Shown here: one piece after another, positions 61,656 through 64,000 of the stretch
Numbering within the stretch: the stretch's first letter is position 1
Layout: every line of letters begins with the position of its first letter
DNA from: an uncultured Opitutales bacterium
GTDB lineage: Bacteria > Verrucomicrobiota > Verrucomicrobiia > Opitutales > Intestinicryptomonadaceae
Direction of reading: 5' to 3'
NCBI GenBank assembly: GCA_944389885.1
Contig: CALXNZ010000007.1
Span: 1 to 64,000 of the forward strand
DNA length: 64,000 nucleotides
Notes under the pieces: generated by a model
Told to the model about the DNA's origin: nothing
What the model saw: only the letters and a program-made list of their open reading frames with translations
The model's database searches: none
Program-made: the position numbers and the translations under genes

Positions 61656-62666
61656 ATGAAAATAGCTTCAATCGTATTGAAAATAGTAGCGGTTCTCGGC
61701 GCGGCGTTCTGCGTCTATGCGTGGCTCGATACGCGCGGAAAAATCAGCACAGCAGAAACACACATGAAAGATGTTCAGGGAACTGATGTGGTCTCTAAGG
61801 CCGCAAATGTTCCGGGCATTCTCAAAAATTTAGCCGCGGAAAAACAGAAGGTCGCCGGTTTGCAGAAGACCGTCGTCAATATGCAGTCCGAGGCCGATAA
61901 AATCAATTCCGAGCTTGAGTCGGAACGCGCCAAGAACGTAAAAGCAAGCGCGGAAATCTCCAAAAAAGATTCCGAATTGCGCACAGTTAAGGCTAATTTA
62001 GAGTCCGAAAAGAAAGTCGTTGCGGAAAAAGACGTTCTCATAGAAAACCTTAAAAAGGAAATCGTGGCGTCTAAGCAGATGTTGACACAGAATAACGAAG
62101 TCGAGCCCCTCAAGGAAAAAATCGCAACCCTTGAATCGCAGCTTGCCGCAAGCCAAAAGGAACTTGAAGAAGCGAGCAAAAAGGCAAAGCTTCTCGAACT
62201 GTCTGAAGTGGTTGAAGTCATAGAGACAGACGCCGAAGGCAGGAAAATAAAGAGAAAAATCGTAAAAACTCCGTACATTCCCACGGGCGATATCGCAACC
62301 GTTATCTCGATGGATCAAACCTCGAAGATAATAGCTATAAATAAGGGCACCGCCGCCAACGTCAAAAAAGACCAGAAAATTCTCCTCAAGCGCGACGGCA
62401 AGGATATTTCCGAAATAATGATAACAGAATCTTATCCGGAGTATTCTGTGGCAATGGTTAATCGCGAGTTCGGTTTCCCAGAGACCATAGAAGCCAACGA
62501 TATGCTCGAGATGTGCTCTCCCGTAAAGACTGCTGCAATGCCGACGACTGTCGTGCCTCCAGCGTCGGGAAATAATTCCGCCGCTCCTGCCGCCGAAAAA
62601 GATGCCGAAGCTCCAGCGGAAAATGCGCCGGAACAGCCGGCGGCTGATGCCGACGGCAACGCATAA
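61656..62666 (+). CDS. Coiled-coil inner-membrane protein with C-terminal barrel-like domain
   Basis: A 336-residue protein. An N-terminal signal anchor (about residues 4-24) leads into a long coiled coil (about residues 55-185; heptads such as LQKTVVNMQSEADKINSELE and PLKEKIATLESQLAASQKEL). A folded domain follows (IATVISMDQTSKIIAINKGT, NVKKDQKILLKRDGKDISEI, MITESYPEYSVAMVN), and then an Ala/Pro/Glu-rich tail. The folded domain aligns over about 75 residues with the exported protein at 44075, sharing strand spacing and a VY/LKR-x-x-x-x-I core. It lies 14 bases after pgi. It may be a cell-envelope spacer or scaffold; the function is unknown. Confidence 0.72.
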   Translation: MKIASIVLKIVAVLGAAFCVYAWLDTRGKISTAETHMKDVQGTDVVSKAANVPGILKNLAAEKQKVAGLQKTVVNMQSEADKINSELESERAKNVKASAEISKKDSELRTVKANLESEKKVVAEKDVLIENLKKEIVASKQMLTQNNEVEPLKEKIATLESQLAASQKELEEASKKAKLLELSEVVEVIETDAEGRKIKRKIVKTPYIPTGDIATVISMDQTSKIIAINKGTAANVKKDQKILLKRDGKDISEIMITESYPEYSVAMVNREFGFPETIEANDMLEMCSPVKTAAMPTTVVPPASGNNSAAPAAEKDAEAPAENAPEQPAADADGNA

Positions 62667-62699
62667 CCCTGCCGCCAAACTTGAATGCGAGGTAAATAA

Positions 62700-62891
62700 A
62701 TGAGATTGTTTTTTATATGCCTCTTTGCTGCGTCGGCCATGATGTTTTCGGGCTGTTCAGTAAATGAAGACACTACGCCGAAAAATCTGCCAACCCGACA
62801 GACGAAGGGCGATTTGCCATGGGGCAAACCCGCGTCTTGGGAAGGCGGACTTCCGGGAATGGGAGGCATAGGCAATCCCACGCGTTATTGA
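62700..62891 (+). CDS. Tiny lipoprotein
   Basis: A 63-residue protein begins with a lipoprotein signal peptide (MRLFFICLFAASAMMFSGC, lipid Cys about 19). The mature part is 45 residues, glycine- and proline-rich, with two tryptophans (DLPWGKPASWEGGLPGMGGI). GAGG 9 bases upstream supports the start. It follows the coiled-coil gene by 33 bases. The mature sequence is too short for a fold and looks like a surface tail; no family recognised. Confidence 0.65.
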   Translation: MRLFFICLFAASAMMFSGCSVNEDTTPKNLPTRQTKGDLPWGKPASWEGGLPGMGGIGNPTRY

Positions 62892-63038
62892 TTTATCATT
62901 CCGGTGGGCGTTTCCTTCGGACTTTTGGAAGTTCGTCAGGCTTCAGTACAAGTCCTAAAAGTGGTTGACAAAATATTTTCATAGGCAAAACTTGTAGGGC
63001 ATTGAGCCATTTGGCTTGATGCTTACGCTTGAAAAAAT

Positions 63039-64000
63039 ATGAAATTGCGCGCTCTATCAGTATTATGCTTTTTCCTCGCGGCTCAAGCTTCTTGGGGGGC
63101 GGAAAGCTCTCCTGTGGGAGCTTGCCAAATTCAATTAAATCCAAAAGTAGATACCTATGTGAGCGTCAATTTTACGCGCACTCCGGAGTATCAAGGCGCC
63201 GTGGCGTCTTTAAACGCGGATTCGGGAATCGTGCAGCTTGGCAATAATCCTGCATGGGCGTCTAATTGCTTCGCTTACGACGAAGTTTCGCAACCCAAGC
63301 GCTACTATGCGAAATTTATGGACGGAGCCCTTGAAGGCGAGTGGTTTGACATACGGGCAAATACCGGAGATACCTTGACATTGCTCATAAGCGCCGAAGA
63401 TCTGGCAAAGGTGGGAGTGGGAGATAATTTGCAAATTATCCCCTATTGGACTTTGGATACCCTTTTCCCGGAAGGCGGAGTCCTCGATAAAGTCACAAGC
63501 GGCATAGCTTACGACGGCGGCACGATAGTGTTCAAATACACTAATTTTAACGACGGTGTTGTGGAACATCCTAAGGGGGTAAACATTCCGGCGTCCAAGA
63601 GCTTTTATTATTTTGCCAAGAGCAATTGTTGGAAGTCCGGCGTCGAGAATGCGGGAAGTGAGATAATAGAGCCTAATGCAGTATTGAAATTCCGCCAACA
63701 AAAGAATTATTCAATAAACGTTCCTTTTGTGGGAGCCGTGCCTATGTCGGCGACTGTCTTCAATATAAAGACGGAAACAGACCACCAGGATTATCGCCTT
63801 GCTGTCCCAACTACGACAAAAGTCAAATTGTCCGATTTGACCCCCATGCTCATATCCACCGGTATCATCGAGCCTTCTACTTCGCGCGATATGAGGGATA
63901 TTTTATTCTTATACGACAACTCAAAGCAAACGCTCAATCCTTCTGCGACGGATTGGTTCTTCTTTTTGGAGAGTACTTCCAAGTGGTACAACTCAAAACA
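63039..64000 (+). CDS. TIGR02597-like secreted protein (runs off window end)
   Basis: The frame opens with a signal peptide (MKLRALSVLCFFLAAQASWG) and stays open to the end of the window: at least 320 residues, stop not seen. The sequence PVGACQIQLNPKVDTYVSVN, then PEYQGAVASL and NPAWASNCFAYDEVSQPKRY, follows the layout I recall for TIGR02597. So do GDNLQIIPYWTLDTLFP and NAVLKFRQQKNYS, with VGAVPMSATVF. TIGR02597 proteins are secreted proteins typical of Verrucomicrobiota. No ribosome site is obvious, and the gap upstream (62892-63038) has a TTGACA at 62965-62970 but a poor -10. Function is unknown. Confidence 0.7.
   Translation, partial: MKLRALSVLCFFLAAQASWGAESSPVGACQIQLNPKVDTYVSVNFTRTPEYQGAVASLNADSGIVQLGNNPAWASNCFAYDEVSQPKRYYAKFMDGALEGEWFDIRANTGDTLTLLISAEDLAKVGVGDNLQIIPYWTLDTLFPEGGVLDKVTSGIAYDGGTIVFKYTNFNDGVVEHPKGVNIPASKSFYYFAKSNCWKSGVENAGSEIIEPNAVLKFRQQKNYSINVPFVGAVPMSATVFNIKTETDHQDYRLAVPTTTKVKLSDLTPMLISTGIIEPSTSRDMRDILFLYDNSKQTLNPSATDWFFFLESTSKWYNSK

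Noticed and set aside
62896-63144. An 82-codon minus-strand frame overlapping the TIGR02597-like gene
   Set aside because: It overlaps the signal-peptide region of the more convincing plus-strand gene and shows no domain.

Overview
The window looks like a piece of a Gram-negative chromosome from the Verrucomicrobiota, most likely Opitutae. This rests on protein content, not on a database search. An outer membrane is implied by LptE-like and BamD-like proteins, an ExbB/ExbD pair and many lipoproteins. The order tRNA-Thr, tuf, tRNA-Trp, secE, nusG, rplK is the one known from Chlamydiae and relatives. The last, truncated gene resembles the TIGR02597 family, which I associate with Verrucomicrobiota. 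Codon use is distinctive: AUA is a major isoleucine codon even in ribosomal protein genes, and the window carries the lysidine-type tRNA-Ile2(CAU) needed to read it.

Layout. 1-5.4 kb: degenerate repeats, tRNA-Ile2, an acyl-ACP/acyl-CoA synthetase, a duplicated-domain secreted protein, and a HAD phosphatase overlapping glycerol-3-phosphate dehydrogenase. 5.6-12.5 kb (minus strand): one tight envelope operon, TPR protein, ExbB, ExbD, an unknown one-span protein in the TonB position, BamD-like, LptE-like and ribulose-phosphate epimerase. 12.6-21.4 kb: a Tat-exported FAD oxidoreductase, an RsbW-like kinase domain, and a complete oligopeptide ABC importer (OppD-F-A-B-C) ending in a YhiN-type flavoprotein. 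21.4-24.1 kb: a secreted beta-helix protein that appears frameshifted, and an exonuclease/phosphatase-fold lipoprotein.

24.2-56 kb is the translation and transcription core. The rif (tuf-secE-nusG-rplKAJL-rpoBC), str (rpsLG-fusA), S10, spc and alpha clusters form one uninterrupted co-directional block. rpmD, adk, infA and rpmJ are missing from their usual slots. A small exported protein is inserted between rpsS and rplV. S11 has an acidic N-terminal extension, L17 has a histone-H1-like tail, and RpoC has lost all four cysteines of its second zinc site. Several intergenic gaps in the block hold strong hairpins, terminators or promoters that probably set the stoichiometry of L7/L12, RpoBC and the S10 genes.

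56-64 kb: a membrane-anchored zinc-ribbon protein, guaA, an RlmD-type and a TrmH-type RNA methyltransferase, pgi, a coiled-coil membrane protein whose C-terminal domain resembles the protein inserted in the S10 cluster, a tiny lipoprotein and the start of the TIGR02597-like secreted protein.

The clearest candidates for something undescribed are the exported protein inside the S10 cluster with its coiled-coil relative, the zinc-less RpoC, and the structured rplL-rpoB leader. No CRISPR array, prophage, insertion sequence or defence system was seen.
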